From Aliihoeflea sp. 2WW (lineage in GTDB: Bacteria > Pseudomonadota > Alphaproteobacteria > Rhizobiales > Rhizobiaceae): a stretch of 64,000 bases of DNA. The DNA lies in NCBI RefSeq assembly GCF_000497755.1, contig NZ_AYOD01000005.1:62001-126000 (forward strand), given 5' to 3'. Below the pieces are notes generated by a model. The model did not search any database. It was not told the origin of the DNA and saw only the letters and a program-made list of their open reading frames with translations. Position numbers and translations under genes: made by a program. Of the stretch, positions 43,391 to 52,599 are shown in pieces; position 1 is the stretch's first letter; each line of letters opens with the position of its first letter.

Positions 43391-44580
43391 GCGGCGCGCG
43401 CCTTCGGCTTGCCGCGCGCTGCTTCGATGGCAGCCGCGTCGAGGCCGATTTCGGCGAGGACGATATCGGTGTCCTGCCCGATCGACGGCAGGTCGCCGCC
43501 GCCGGTCAGCATCGTGCCATCGACTTCGAAGGGCAGCGAGGGGGCACGAAAGGTCGACCCGTCCGGCATGCGCGAAGTGGCGAGCCCGCCCGGCCGCATC
43601 ACATGCGGGTTCTCGTACATGTCGGCCGGTTTGGCGATCGGCGAATAGGGAATGCCGATCTCCTCGAAGCGCTTCAAAAGTTCGTCGGCGTCGCGCGCGG
43701 CGATGGCGCGGGCGACGATCGGCACCGTCCAGTCGCGGGCGTTGATCTGGTCCATCCGAGTCTGGAGGCGCGGATCGTCGATCAGGTCGGTGAGATCGAG
43801 AAGCCGGCAAAGCGCCGTCCACTGGCCTTCGGTGACCGCACCGACGAAGACCTGCCCGCCGTCAGCGGTGTCGAAGATATCGTAGATCGGCCAGGAAAAA
43901 TCGCGTTCCGGCATCGGCGGCGGCGATTTGCCCTCGAGTTCGAACTGGACCATGTGCTGGGCGACGAGCAGCAGGCAGTTTTCGAACAGGCCGATGCGCA
44001 GATTGCGGCCCTTGCCAGTGTCCTTGCGCTCCAGGAGCGCGGCGAGGACCGACAGAGCGCCGAAAAGCCCGCCCATGATGTCGTTCGCCGACGAGCCGAC
44101 GCGCAGCGGCCGGCCGGACGGACCGGTCATATAGGCGAGGCCCGTCATCATCTGCACGACCTCGTCGAGCGCCGTGCGGTCCTGATAGGGGCCGCGCAGG
44201 AAGCCCTTGTGCGATGCGACGATGAGACCGGGGAATTCGCGCCGCAGCGTCTCGCCGTCGGCCCCCATCCTGGCCAGCGACTGATCGCGGAAATTCTCTA
44301 TGAAGACGTCGGCGGTGGCGAGGAGCTTGCGCAGCGCCGCCTGGCCCTCGTCGCTCTTCAGGTCGAGTTGGACCGATTTCTTTCCACGATTGAAAAGCGG
44401 GAACATCGGCCGGCCCATGCCGGAAAGGTGCCGCGTCTTGTCGCCTTCCGGCGGCTCGACCTTGATCACCTCGGCGCCGAGAAAGCCGAGGAACATGCCG
44501 CAGGACGGCCCCATGATCATGTGGCTCATCTCGACGACGCGTATGCCTTCAAGCGGCTTGAACGGTTCCGCCAACTGCAT
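43387..44580 (-). CDS. Class III CoA-transferase (CaiB/BaiF family)
   Basis: A 397-residue enzyme that moves CoA between carboxylic acids. The family pattern is clear: PLEGIRVVEMSHMIMGPSCGMFLGFLGAEVIKVEPPEGDKTRHL, FNRGKKSVQLDLKSDEGQAALRKLLATADVFIENFRDQSLARMG, the catalytic Asp region DRTALDEVVQMMTGLAYMTGPSGRPLRVGSSANDIMGG and IGIPYSPIAKPADMYENPHV. It probably activates the acid taken up by the TRAP system with succinyl- or acetyl-CoA, making the substrate of the lyase. It is divergent from a LysR gene. Confidence 0.92.
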   Translation of the reverse strand: MQLAEPFKPLEGIRVVEMSHMIMGPSCGMFLGFLGAEVIKVEPPEGDKTRHLSGMGRPMFPLFNRGKKSVQLDLKSDEGQAALRKLLATADVFIENFRDQSLARMGADGETLRREFPGLIVASHKGFLRGPYQDRTALDEVVQMMTGLAYMTGPSGRPLRVGSSANDIMGGLFGALSVLAALLERKDTGKGRNLRIGLFENCLLLVAQHMVQFELEGKSPPPMPERDFSWPIYDIFDTADGGQVFVGAVTEGQWTALCRLLDLTDLIDDPRLQTRMDQINARDWTVPIVARAIAARDADELLKRFEEIGIPYSPIAKPADMYENPHVMRPGGLATSRMPDGSTFRAPSLPFEVDGTMLTGGGDLPSIGQDTDIVLAEIGLDAAAIEAARGKPKARAA

Positions 44581-44681
44581 CTCCTCCGGTCGCTTGACGA
44601 CGACTTGGAGGCAAGGTAGCGCTCGAATGGAGATCGCAAAATTATAAAGTTTCTAAGACATCGTTCTGGATTCGAGAAACC

Positions 44682-45608
44682 ATGGATTCGCGCCAGCTCC
44701 GCTATTTCGAGGCCATCTTCGAGAAACGCAGCCTCACCACGGCGGCCGGCGAGCTGCGAGTCGCGGTCTCGGCTCTAAGCCACCATCTGTCGAATCTGGA
44801 AACCGAGCTCGGCCATCGCCTGTTCCACCGCAAGCCGCGCGGGCTGGAGCCGACCGCGGCGGGCGAGCGGCTCTATACGCACGCCAAGGCGATCCTGCGC
44901 GCCATGCAGGCGGCCGAGCGCGACGTCAAGGCTTCGGGCGGCGAGGTCGCGGGCGACGTGACGATCGGCATGGCCTATTCGGCGGTGAAGGCGATCGGCG
45001 TGCCGCTCCTCCAGCGCATCCTGACCGACTATCCCAAGCTGAACCTGTCGCTGTCCGAAAGCCTGTCGGGCGCGACACTGCTGCATCTTCTCGCCGCCGA
45101 TGTCGACATGGCGCTGGTCTACAACCCGCCCGCCGACATGCGGCTGAAATCCGTTCCGGTGCTCGAGGAGAGCATGGTGCTGATCGGGCTGGAGCGGATC
45201 ATCGGCGAAAACGACCGGCCGGTCGCGTTCCACGACACGCTCGACATGCCGATGATCATCCTGCGCCAGGGCATTTCAGCGCGCGCGCTCGTCGACGACG
45301 CAACGCTCCTGAAGAAGCTCGAAAGCAAGGCGCGATTCCAGATGAACTCGGTTCAGGCGATCGGCGGCGCGCTGATCGCCGGGCTCGGCTGCGCCATCGG
45401 CACGCGGCTCTTCCTGCAGGAATATATCGAGTCCGGCGCGCTGGCGGTCAGGCCCGTCGTCGAGCCGGAGCTGTCGCGCACGCTCTATCTGTGCCAGATG
45501 GCCGAGCGCCCGTCATCCTACGCGCTGGAAGCCGTGCAGCAACTCGTCATTCAACTCGTGCACGACGCCGTCGATCGCCGGATTTGGCCGGCCCGGAAGA
45601 TCGAGTAG
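44682..45608 (+). CDS. LysR family transcriptional regulator
   Basis: A 308-residue regulator. The N-terminal winged HTH is MDSRQLRYFEAIFEKRSLTTAAGELRVAVSALSHHLSNLETELGHRLFHRKPRGLEPTAAGERLYTHA, typical of the family but with A-V-S-A-L-S-H-H in place of the more usual Q-P-A-L-S. The effector domain follows from about residue 90. It diverges from the CoA-transferase-lyase-TRAP operon with 101 bases between starts, and so most likely controls it in response to the transported acid. Confidence 0.93.
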   Translation: MDSRQLRYFEAIFEKRSLTTAAGELRVAVSALSHHLSNLETELGHRLFHRKPRGLEPTAAGERLYTHAKAILRAMQAAERDVKASGGEVAGDVTIGMAYSAVKAIGVPLLQRILTDYPKLNLSLSESLSGATLLHLLAADVDMALVYNPPADMRLKSVPVLEESMVLIGLERIIGENDRPVAFHDTLDMPMIILRQGISARALVDDATLLKKLESKARFQMNSVQAIGGALIAGLGCAIGTRLFLQEYIESGALAVRPVVEPELSRTLYLCQMAERPSSYALEAVQQLVIQLVHDAVDRRIWPARKIE

Positions 45609-45789
45609 TTTTCATCCCGCAGCCAATTGCCCAAAGATGTGCGGTCGGCGGTGGTTACATCACCGAGACCAGCGCTTCGATTGGACACGCGCAATGCGGC
45701 AATTGCGGACGCATTACTCAAGCCATATTTGACAGGTTCAGCGGATCGCAGCAGTCTCACCCCCCAATAAATCGGTCGCGACATCAATT

Positions 45790-46656
45790 ATGTCCAATGC
45801 ACTCCGCATCGCCAGGGGCCGCTTCGGGCGGGTAGCCCTCCTCAATATGGACAGGCCGCTGGTGCGCCACGCACACCCGCATTGCCATGTGCTGCTGAAA
45901 GTCGAGGGGGCGGATACTCAGTTCTCCGTGCGCGACCGCATGGTGCCGCTGACCGACGACAGCGCGGTGCTGATCAACGCCTGGGAGCCGCACGCCTACG
46001 AGCACGATCAGGCGCGGCCCAAGACGGTGATCCTCGCACTCTATATCGAACCGCAGTGGCTGGAGCATTTCCGCAAGAATTGGGGTGCGAGCGACGCACC
46101 GGACTTCTTCGAATCCGCGGCCGGCTCGATTACCCCCGATATCAGGCGGCTCGCCCGGGAACTGGCGGAGGCGATGGTGCATGCGCCGGAGGCGGCCGCG
46201 CTGCACGAGGACATGCTAGGTCGGCTGATGATCACGGTCATCGAGCGGTTTACCGCCTGGCGCGGCATGCCCCAGTCGATGAGCGCACTGGTTGCGCGCC
46301 AACCTTCCGATTTCCGTATCCGCAAGGCTGTGATGCTGATGACGGCGAACCCCGGCGGGATCACCGACATGGATACGCTGGCGGCCGATGTGGGCATGTC
46401 GCGGGCGCATTTCTTCCGGCAGTTCGAAAGTGTCATGCGCGTCAGCCCGCGTGTCTATCTGAACGTCCAGCGGCTCGAACGCGCCGTGAGCGCCGTCTCG
46501 GACGGAGAAGAGACCTTCGCCGCTATCGGCGAGCGGCTGGGCTTTTCGGTTCCGGCGCATTTCTCACGCTTCTTCCATGATCACGCCGGATCGTCCCCGA
46601 GCGTGTTCCGCTCCGTGACGCGTCTGGCTGGGTCGCAATTTGAGACTCCTCGGTAA
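45790..46656 (+). CDS. AraC family transcriptional regulator
   Basis: A 288-residue regulator. The N-terminal cupin-like sensing domain has LVRHAHPHCHVLLKVEGADTQFSVRDRMVPL. The C-terminal double HTH is RIRKAVMLMTANPGGITDMDTLAADVGMSRAHFFRQFESVMRVSPRVYLNVQRLERAV and FAAIGERLGFSVPAHFSRFFHDHAGSSPSVFR. It lies 95 bases upstream of the molybdenum hydroxylase operon on the same strand and probably activates it in response to its substrate. Confidence 0.9.
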   Translation: MSNALRIARGRFGRVALLNMDRPLVRHAHPHCHVLLKVEGADTQFSVRDRMVPLTDDSAVLINAWEPHAYEHDQARPKTVILALYIEPQWLEHFRKNWGASDAPDFFESAAGSITPDIRRLARELAEAMVHAPEAAALHEDMLGRLMITVIERFTAWRGMPQSMSALVARQPSDFRIRKAVMLMTANPGGITDMDTLAADVGMSRAHFFRQFESVMRVSPRVYLNVQRLERAVSAVSDGEETFAAIGERLGFSVPAHFSRFFHDHAGSSPSVFRSVTRLAGSQFETPR

Positions 46657-46751
46657 GGCGTGAGACGACCCGGTATCGCCGGCTAGGCTCAACGGCTGTT
46701 TCCTCTTCGGCATGGTGCTGCTTCCAACGCATGCGCCAGGGAGGAGACGCC

Positions 46752-49730
46752 ATGAACGAGCAAACGAGGCCCCAAAGCCTCGTCGGACAGTCCGTCAAAC
46801 GTGTCGAGGATGCGAGCCTGCTCAAGGGTCGCGGACGCTTCATCGACGATCTTCCGACACGCCGCGACACGGCCTACGCCGCATTCCTGCGCTCGCCCCA
46901 TGCCCATGCCGAAATCCGCTCCATCGATGCCGAGAAGGCCAAGGCGCATCCAGGCGTCTACGCGGTCCTGACCGGCCAGGACGTCGCAAGCCTGACCAAC
47001 AGCCTCGTCGTGGGCGTGAAGGCCGATGTCGAGTGCTGGCCGATGGCGCGCGACCGCGTCCGCTATGTCGGCGAGCCGGTCCTGCTGGTGGTGGCAGAAA
47101 ACCGCTATGTTGCCGAGGACGCGCTGGACCTTGTGGAGGTCACCTACGAGACGTTGCCTCCCGTGATCGACCCGCGCGCGGCCCTGCTCGACGACGCGCC
47201 GGTGCTCCACCCCTCGCTTGGTACGAACCTGATCAACGAACGCGCGTTCCGCTACGGCGACCCGGACGCTGCTTTCGCGGCCGCCGCGCACCGGATCGCG
47301 ATCACCACCGCCTATCCGCGCAATTCCTGCACGCCGATCGAGACCTATGGCGTGATCGCCGAATACGACCCCGGCGAAGACGCCTATGACGTCACGGCGA
47401 ACTTCCAGGGGCCGTTCTCCATCCATGCGGTTCTCTCGCGCGCGCTCAAAGTGCCGGGCAACCGCATGCGGCTGCGCACCCCGCCGGATTCGGGCGGCTC
47501 CTTCGGCGTCAAGCAGGGCGTCTTTCCGTATGTCGTGCTCGTCGCCATCGCCGCGCGCGTCGCCAACCGGCCGGTCAAGTGGATCGAGGATCGCCTGGAG
47601 CACCTGACCGCGTCTGTCTCGGCAACCAACCGGGTGACGACCCTGGAAGCGGCGGTGGAATCCGACGGGCGGATCACGGCGCTTTCCTGGGACCAGATCG
47701 AGGATTGCGGCGCGCATCTGCGGGCGCCCGAGCCGGCGACGCTCTACCGGATGCACGGCAACATGACCGGCGCCTACGCGATCGAGAACGTCACCATCCG
47801 CAATCGGGTCGTTCTGACCAACAAGACGCCCACCGGCCTCAACAGAGGTTTCGGCGGCCCCCAGATCTATTTCCCGCTGGAACGTCTGGTCCACAAGATC
47901 GCCGACGAACTCGGGCTCGACCGGCTTGATGTGATCCGCAAGAACCTGGTGCCGAGTGACGCCTTTCCCTACCGCACAGCGACAGGTGCCCTGCTCGATT
48001 CCGGCGACTACCAGTCGGCGCTCGACCGTGCCGTCACCGAAGGCGGGCTCGACGAACTGATCGCCCGCCGCGACGCGGCCCGCGCGCAAGGCCGGCTCTA
48101 CGGCATCGGCTTCACCGCTGCGGTGGAACCGAGCGTCTCCAACATGGGCTACATCACCACCGTACTGACGCCGGAGGCACGCGCCAAGGCCGGGCCGAAG
48201 AACGGCGCGCAGGCCGTGGCGACGGTCGGGATCGATCCGCTCGGTTCGGTCACCGTCAAGGTCGCTTCAGTGCCGCAGGGACAAGGCCACCGCACGGTGC
48301 TCGCGCAAGTCGTCGCCGACCGGCTGGGGCTGCCGCTCGGCGCTGTGCGGGTCAACACCGAACTCGACACCAATCGCGACGCCTGGTCCATCGCATCGGG
48401 CAATTATGCAAGCCGCTTCGCCCCGGCGGTCGCCGGAACCGCCAAGCTCGCGGCAGACAGGCTGCGCGGTCGGTTGGCGACCATTGCCGCAACTCAGCTC
48501 AACGTCACCGCCGATCAGGTCAAATTCGCCGACGGCAAGGTGTTCGACAGCGGCAACCCCGACAATTCCGTCTCCTTCGCGCGTGTTGCCGCGGCCAGCC
48601 ACTGGGCTCCTGGCACCGTGCCGGAAGGCACCGGGCAGACGATCCGCGAGACCGTCTTCTGGACGCCCGATGAACTGACCGCGCCGACGCCGCAGGACGG
48701 GATCAATTCATCGCTCTGCCATGGTTTCATATTCGATTTCTGCGGCGTGGAAATCGACCGCGATACCGGCGTGGCGCGCATCGACCGCTACGTGACCATG
48801 CATGATTGCGGCACGATCCTTCATCCCGGCATGGTGGACGGCCAGGTCCGCGGCGGCTTTGCCCAGGCAGTGGGCGCAGCGCTCTATGAAGAATACGCCT
48901 ATGGCGCCGACGGGGCTTTTCTCACGGGAACGCTCGCGGACTATCTGATCCCGACCGTGATGGAGACGCCGGAGCCGGTCATCCTTCATTATGAGAGCCC
49001 GTCACCCTTCACGCCACTCGGCGCAAAAGGTGTCGGCGAAGGCAACTGCATGTCGACGCCGGTCTGCATCGCCAATGCCATCGCCGATGCGACCAGTGTC
49101 GAGGACCTGACGCTGCCGCTCTCGCCGAGCAAGATTTCGGCCCTCATCCATGCCGACGAAAAGCCCTCCGCGCAGCCAAGGCGCGAGGCGAAGCCGCTGA
49201 AAGCGCGTGACGGCGAGCGGGCCCTTTCGGGAGAAGGATCGGCCGAGGTTTCCGCCTCGCGCGAAGAGATCTGGGCGATGCTGCTCGACCCCAAGACGCT
49301 GGAAGCGATCATCCCCGGCGCCCACAAGGTCGAGAAGGTCTCCGACACGCATTTCCGCGCCGACGTCACCTTGGGCGTCGGTCCGGTCAAGGGGCGCTAC
49401 CGGGCCGATATCACCCTGTCGGACATGGTCAAACCGGAAGCGGTGACGCTTTCCGGCGGCACCGAAGGGGCGCTCGGGTCTGGACGCGGACAAGGTCGCA
49501 TCACGCTGACCAAAACAGAGACTGGCACCCGCGTCTCCTACAGCTATGAGGCCGGCATCGGCGGCAAGGTCGCGTCCATCGGCGGACGCCTGCTCGATGG
49601 TGCGGCGCGGGTGGTCATCGGCCAGTTCTTCCAGTCGCTTGCCCGGTATGCCGGGCGCGGCAAAGCCGCCGAGCCCGCTTCGTCCGGAATCTTGGCGCGA
49701 CTTCGATCGCTCCTGGGGAGGCGCGCATGA
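46752..49730 (+). CDS. Molybdenum hydroxylase large subunit fused to a CoxG-like domain
   Basis: A 992-residue protein. Residues 1 to about 780 are a xanthine dehydrogenase-family large subunit: VGQSVKRVEDASLLKGRGRFIDDL, HAHAEIRSIDAEKAKAHPGVYAVLTGQDV, PPDSGGSFGVKQGVFPYVV, TGLNRGFGGPQIYFPLERL, VPQGQGHRTVLAQVVADRLGL and the catalytic-Glu loop PLGAKGVGEGNC. The CO-dehydrogenase signatures (AYxCSFR or AYRGAGR) are absent, so the substrate is not CO. Residues about 825-970 form a CoxG/SRPBCC domain (GSAEVSASREEIWAMLLDPKTLEAIIPGAHKVEKVSDTHFRADVTLGVGPVKGRY...), normally a separate membrane-tethering or maturation protein. GGAGGAG precedes ATG 46752. It is the first gene of the operon. Confidence 0.9.
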   Translation: MNEQTRPQSLVGQSVKRVEDASLLKGRGRFIDDLPTRRDTAYAAFLRSPHAHAEIRSIDAEKAKAHPGVYAVLTGQDVASLTNSLVVGVKADVECWPMARDRVRYVGEPVLLVVAENRYVAEDALDLVEVTYETLPPVIDPRAALLDDAPVLHPSLGTNLINERAFRYGDPDAAFAAAAHRIAITTAYPRNSCTPIETYGVIAEYDPGEDAYDVTANFQGPFSIHAVLSRALKVPGNRMRLRTPPDSGGSFGVKQGVFPYVVLVAIAARVANRPVKWIEDRLEHLTASVSATNRVTTLEAAVESDGRITALSWDQIEDCGAHLRAPEPATLYRMHGNMTGAYAIENVTIRNRVVLTNKTPTGLNRGFGGPQIYFPLERLVHKIADELGLDRLDVIRKNLVPSDAFPYRTATGALLDSGDYQSALDRAVTEGGLDELIARRDAARAQGRLYGIGFTAAVEPSVSNMGYITTVLTPEARAKAGPKNGAQAVATVGIDPLGSVTVKVASVPQGQGHRTVLAQVVADRLGLPLGAVRVNTELDTNRDAWSIASGNYASRFAPAVAGTAKLAADRLRGRLATIAATQLNVTADQVKFADGKVFDSGNPDNSVSFARVAAASHWAPGTVPEGTGQTIRETVFWTPDELTAPTPQDGINSSLCHGFIFDFCGVEIDRDTGVARIDRYVTMHDCGTILHPGMVDGQVRGGFAQAVGAALYEEYAYGADGAFLTGTLADYLIPTVMETPEPVILHYESPSPFTPLGAKGVGEGNCMSTPVCIANAIADATSVEDLTLPLSPSKISALIHADEKPSAQPRREAKPLKARDGERALSGEGSAEVSASREEIWAMLLDPKTLEAIIPGAHKVEKVSDTHFRADVTLGVGPVKGRYRADITLSDMVKPEAVTLSGGTEGALGSGRGQGRITLTKTETGTRVSYSYEAGIGGKVASIGGRLLDGAARVVIGQFFQSLARYAGRGKAAEPASSGILARLRSLLGRRA

Positions 49731-50554
49731 AGCCCGCAGCTTTCGACTATCTGCAAGCCGAAACGCTCGACGAGGCCCTGGACGCCCTGCACGAGGAGGG
49801 CGGCGACGCCCGTGTCATCGCCGGCGGCCAGTCGCTGGTGCCCATGCTGAACATGCGTCTCGCCCGCCCGGCTGTCCTCGTCGACATCATGCGCATCGAG
49901 GCGCTGCAGAAGATCGAGCGAGACGGCAACGACATCCTGATCGGCGCCGGCGTGCGCCAGGCAAAGCTCGAAGCTTGGCCGGATTTGTCCGACCGGTTGC
50001 CGCTGGTGGCGATGGCCCTGCCGTGGCTCGGCCATGTGCAGACCCGCGCACGCGGAACGGTCTGCGGCTCGCTTGCCCATGCCGATCCGAGCGCGGAACT
50101 GCCGCTGTCGCTGATCGCGCTTCAGGGACGCGTGCATCTGCGCACCAAGCGCAAGAAGCGCACGGTCAGCGCTGAAGACTTCTTCATCGGCATGATGGCG
50201 ACCGAGCTCGCCGAGGGCGAGATGATCGAAGCAGTGTCCTTCCCCGCCCGGGCCGAGGGCACCGGCTACGGCTTCAACGAGATCGGGCGACGCCACGGCG
50301 ATTTCGCCATCACGGCGGTGGCCGCAATGGTGACCGACCGCTCCGCATCGATCGCCATTGCCGGCGTGGACGACCGTCCCCGGCGTTTCGACGTGCCGTT
50401 GCCGGGCGATGCCGGCCTGGACGATGCCTTGAACGAGATCGCCTGGGACCTCAACGCCCGCGACGACATCCACGCCTCGGCCCGCTATCGCCGCGAACTC
50501 GTGAGGCGTCTGGGCCGCCGAACCGTCGAGGAGGCTGCCGCATGTCTCGCCTGA
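49727..50554 (+). CDS. Molybdenum hydroxylase FAD-binding subunit (CoxM/HbaD type)
   Basis: A 275-residue FAD subunit. FAD-binding motifs are RVIAGGQSLVPMLNMRLARPAVLVDI near residue 30 and RGTVCGSLAHADPSAELP near 105. The C-terminal domain follows (FNEIGRRHGDFAITAVAAMV). It carries electrons between the iron-sulfur subunit and an acceptor. It overlaps the large-subunit stop by four bases and the small subunit by 13 bases. Confidence 0.92.
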   Translation: MKPAAFDYLQAETLDEALDALHEEGGDARVIAGGQSLVPMLNMRLARPAVLVDIMRIEALQKIERDGNDILIGAGVRQAKLEAWPDLSDRLPLVAMALPWLGHVQTRARGTVCGSLAHADPSAELPLSLIALQGRVHLRTKRKKRTVSAEDFFIGMMATELAEGEMIEAVSFPARAEGTGYGFNEIGRRHGDFAITAVAAMVTDRSASIAIAGVDDRPRRFDVPLPGDAGLDDALNEIAWDLNARDDIHASARYRRELVRRLGRRTVEEAAACLA

Positions 50555-51054
50555 AAGCCCACGAGAAAAAGACCGTCACGTTCCAGCTCAACGGTTTGCC
50601 CGTCAGGGCCGATGCCGACAGCCGGACGCTTCTGAGCGACTTCATCCGCCACGAGATCGGCATGACCGGCACCCATGTCGGCTGCGAGCACGGGGTCTGC
50701 GGCGCATGCACGATCCAGGTCGACGGAGCGCCGGCGCGTGCCTGTCTGATGCTCGCCGTCCAGGCGCAAGGGACCGACATCCGCACCGTCGAAGCGCTAT
50801 CGCCCGGCGAAGATCGGCTGTCCGCGCTTCAGGCCGCGTTCAAACGCCATCACGGTCTTCAATGCGGCTTCTGCACGCCCGGCATCCTTATGTCGCTCGA
50901 TGCGCTGATCAGCGCACGGCCCGACGCGGGACGCGAGGAAGTGCGCGAACATCTTTCCGGTCACCTTTGCCGGTGCACCGGATACGCGACGATCGTGCAG
51001 GCCGCTCTGTCGGCCCTCGATGAAATCCGGAGGGAGGCAAATAGCAATGTTTGA
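50542..51054 (+). CDS. Molybdenum hydroxylase 2Fe-2S subunit (CoxS type)
   Basis: A 170-residue protein with both clusters: the plant-ferredoxin-like motif GCEHGVCGACTIQVDG near residue 50 and the helical-domain motifs QCGFCTPGILMSLDAL and HLCRCTGYATIVQAAL. It starts MSRLKAHEKKTVTFQLNGLP and is a cytosolic subunit without signal peptide. Order L-M-S in this operon differs from the M-S-L order of true CO dehydrogenase operons. Confidence 0.93.
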   Translation: MSRLKAHEKKTVTFQLNGLPVRADADSRTLLSDFIRHEIGMTGTHVGCEHGVCGACTIQVDGAPARACLMLAVQAQGTDIRTVEALSPGEDRLSALQAAFKRHHGLQCGFCTPGILMSLDALISARPDAGREEVREHLSGHLCRCTGYATIVQAALSALDEIRREANSNV

Positions 51055-52567
51055 TCTGGGAACGAGTTTTGTGGCGAGCGTGGATCGTGATCCGCATGCG
51101 CTGGCTATCGTGGATGGAGACACCCGGTTGTCCTATGCCGAATGGTACACGCGCATTTCGGCACTGGTGACGGGCTTGGGCGATATGGGCCTGACGTGCG
51201 GCGACCATGTGCTGACAGCCATGCAGAACCGCTGGGAGAACGCCTCTCTGCATTGGGCCTGCCAGTTCGCCGGTATCATCGTCACGCCGCTCAACTGGCG
51301 TGCCAAAGCCGACGAGATCGACCATGGCATCGTCGATTCCGGCGCGAAAGCGGTGTTCTACGAGGACGTGACGGAAGACGCCGTCGCAGGCTCGACGGAG
51401 GCAGCCGGGCTTGCCAGGAAATCGGCCGATGAACTTGCGGTAATGATGCAGGCGGAAACGCCGCTCGCCCTGCCACAGGCGTCGGCCAATGACTGGTCGC
51501 TGATGCTCTACACGTCCGGCACCACGTCGAAGCCCAAAGGTGTGCCGCGCCGCCATCGCGCCGAGCGCGCCGGCGCTCTCGCCCATGTGGCGCAGAATCT
51601 CTATCGCCATGGCGAACGCACGCTGGGCGTGATGCCGCTCTACCACACGATGGGCGTGCGCTCGCTGATCGCATCCTCGTTGATCGGCGGCGCCTTCATC
51701 TGCCTGCCGCGCTTCGATGCCGGCAGGGCGATCGACCTTATCGAGGCCGAGGCGATCACCAATCTCTACCTCGTACCCACGCTTTATCACGACGTCGTCC
51801 ATCACGAGGGGTTCTCACCGGAACGCGTCAAGTCGGTGACCAAGCTCGGCTACGCCGGCGCATCGATGACGGACGGGCTGCTGCGCAAGCTCGACGAAGC
51901 GTTCAAGCCCGAACTGTTCGTGAACCATTACGGATCTTCCGAAATCTACACGTTCACCATCGAGCAGAAGGCCGCGGCCAAGCCGGGCTCGGCGGGCCGC
52001 GCTGGCATCAACCAGATGATCCGGGTCGTGAAGCTGAATGCGGCCAACCCCGATGAACTCGCAGAGACCGGCGAGGAAGGCGAGATCGTCGCGCTTGCCA
52101 GGAGCGACGAGGCGTTCGAGGGCTACTGGAACCGGCCCGAAGCGACCGCGAAGGCCTTGCGCCACGGCTGGTACTTCACCGGCGACACCGGCTTCTTCGA
52201 CAAGGACGGCGATCTGTTCGTCACCGGCCGCGCCGACGACATGATCATCACCGGTGGCGAGAACGTCTCGCCCGTCGAGGTCGAAAGCTGCCTGTCGCTG
52301 CACGACAACGTTGCCGAAGTCGCGGTCGTCGGCCTTCCCGACGAGCGATGGGGCAAGATCGTCACCGCCTTCGTCAAGCGGCGCGGCAGCGTCACCGCCG
52401 AAGAGCTGGACCAGCATTGCAAGACGTCCGGCCTGGCCAATTTCCGCCGGCCGCGCCGCATCGTCTTCGTCGAGGACATTCCCAAATCGCCCGTCGGCAA
52501 GATCCTGCGCCGCATGCTCGTCGCCGGCGAGTACCGCGAAGACCGACGCACTCCCGAACATCAATAA
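51047..52567 (+). CDS. AMP-forming acyl/aryl-CoA ligase
   Basis: A 506-residue ANL-superfamily ligase. Motifs are LMLYTSGTTSKPKGVPRRHR (phosphate loop), VNHYGSSEIYTF, GWYFTGDTGFFDKDGDLFVTGRADDMIITGGENVSPVEVE and the catalytic lysine end PKSPVGKILRRML. ATG 51047 after GGAGGG is chosen; it overlaps the iron-sulfur subunit gene by eight bases. It would activate a carboxylic acid, probably aromatic given the BenE permease in the same locus, producing the CoA ester for the hydroxylase or the crotonase. Confidence 0.9.
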   Translation: MFDLGTSFVASVDRDPHALAIVDGDTRLSYAEWYTRISALVTGLGDMGLTCGDHVLTAMQNRWENASLHWACQFAGIIVTPLNWRAKADEIDHGIVDSGAKAVFYEDVTEDAVAGSTEAAGLARKSADELAVMMQAETPLALPQASANDWSLMLYTSGTTSKPKGVPRRHRAERAGALAHVAQNLYRHGERTLGVMPLYHTMGVRSLIASSLIGGAFICLPRFDAGRAIDLIEAEAITNLYLVPTLYHDVVHHEGFSPERVKSVTKLGYAGASMTDGLLRKLDEAFKPELFVNHYGSSEIYTFTIEQKAAAKPGSAGRAGINQMIRVVKLNAANPDELAETGEEGEIVALARSDEAFEGYWNRPEATAKALRHGWYFTGDTGFFDKDGDLFVTGRADDMIITGGENVSPVEVESCLSLHDNVAEVAVVGLPDERWGKIVTAFVKRRGSVTAEELDQHCKTSGLANFRRPRRIVFVEDIPKSPVGKILRRMLVAGEYREDRRTPEHQ

Positions 52568-52599
52568 GCACTCCATTACTGAGCAGAAGGACCATTCAC

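Noticed and set aside
46752-51054. Aerobic CO dehydrogenase (coxMSL)
   Set aside because: Neither the form I nor the form II active-site loop is present, gene order is L-M-S, and neighbours are a CoA ligase, a crotonase and a benzoate permease.
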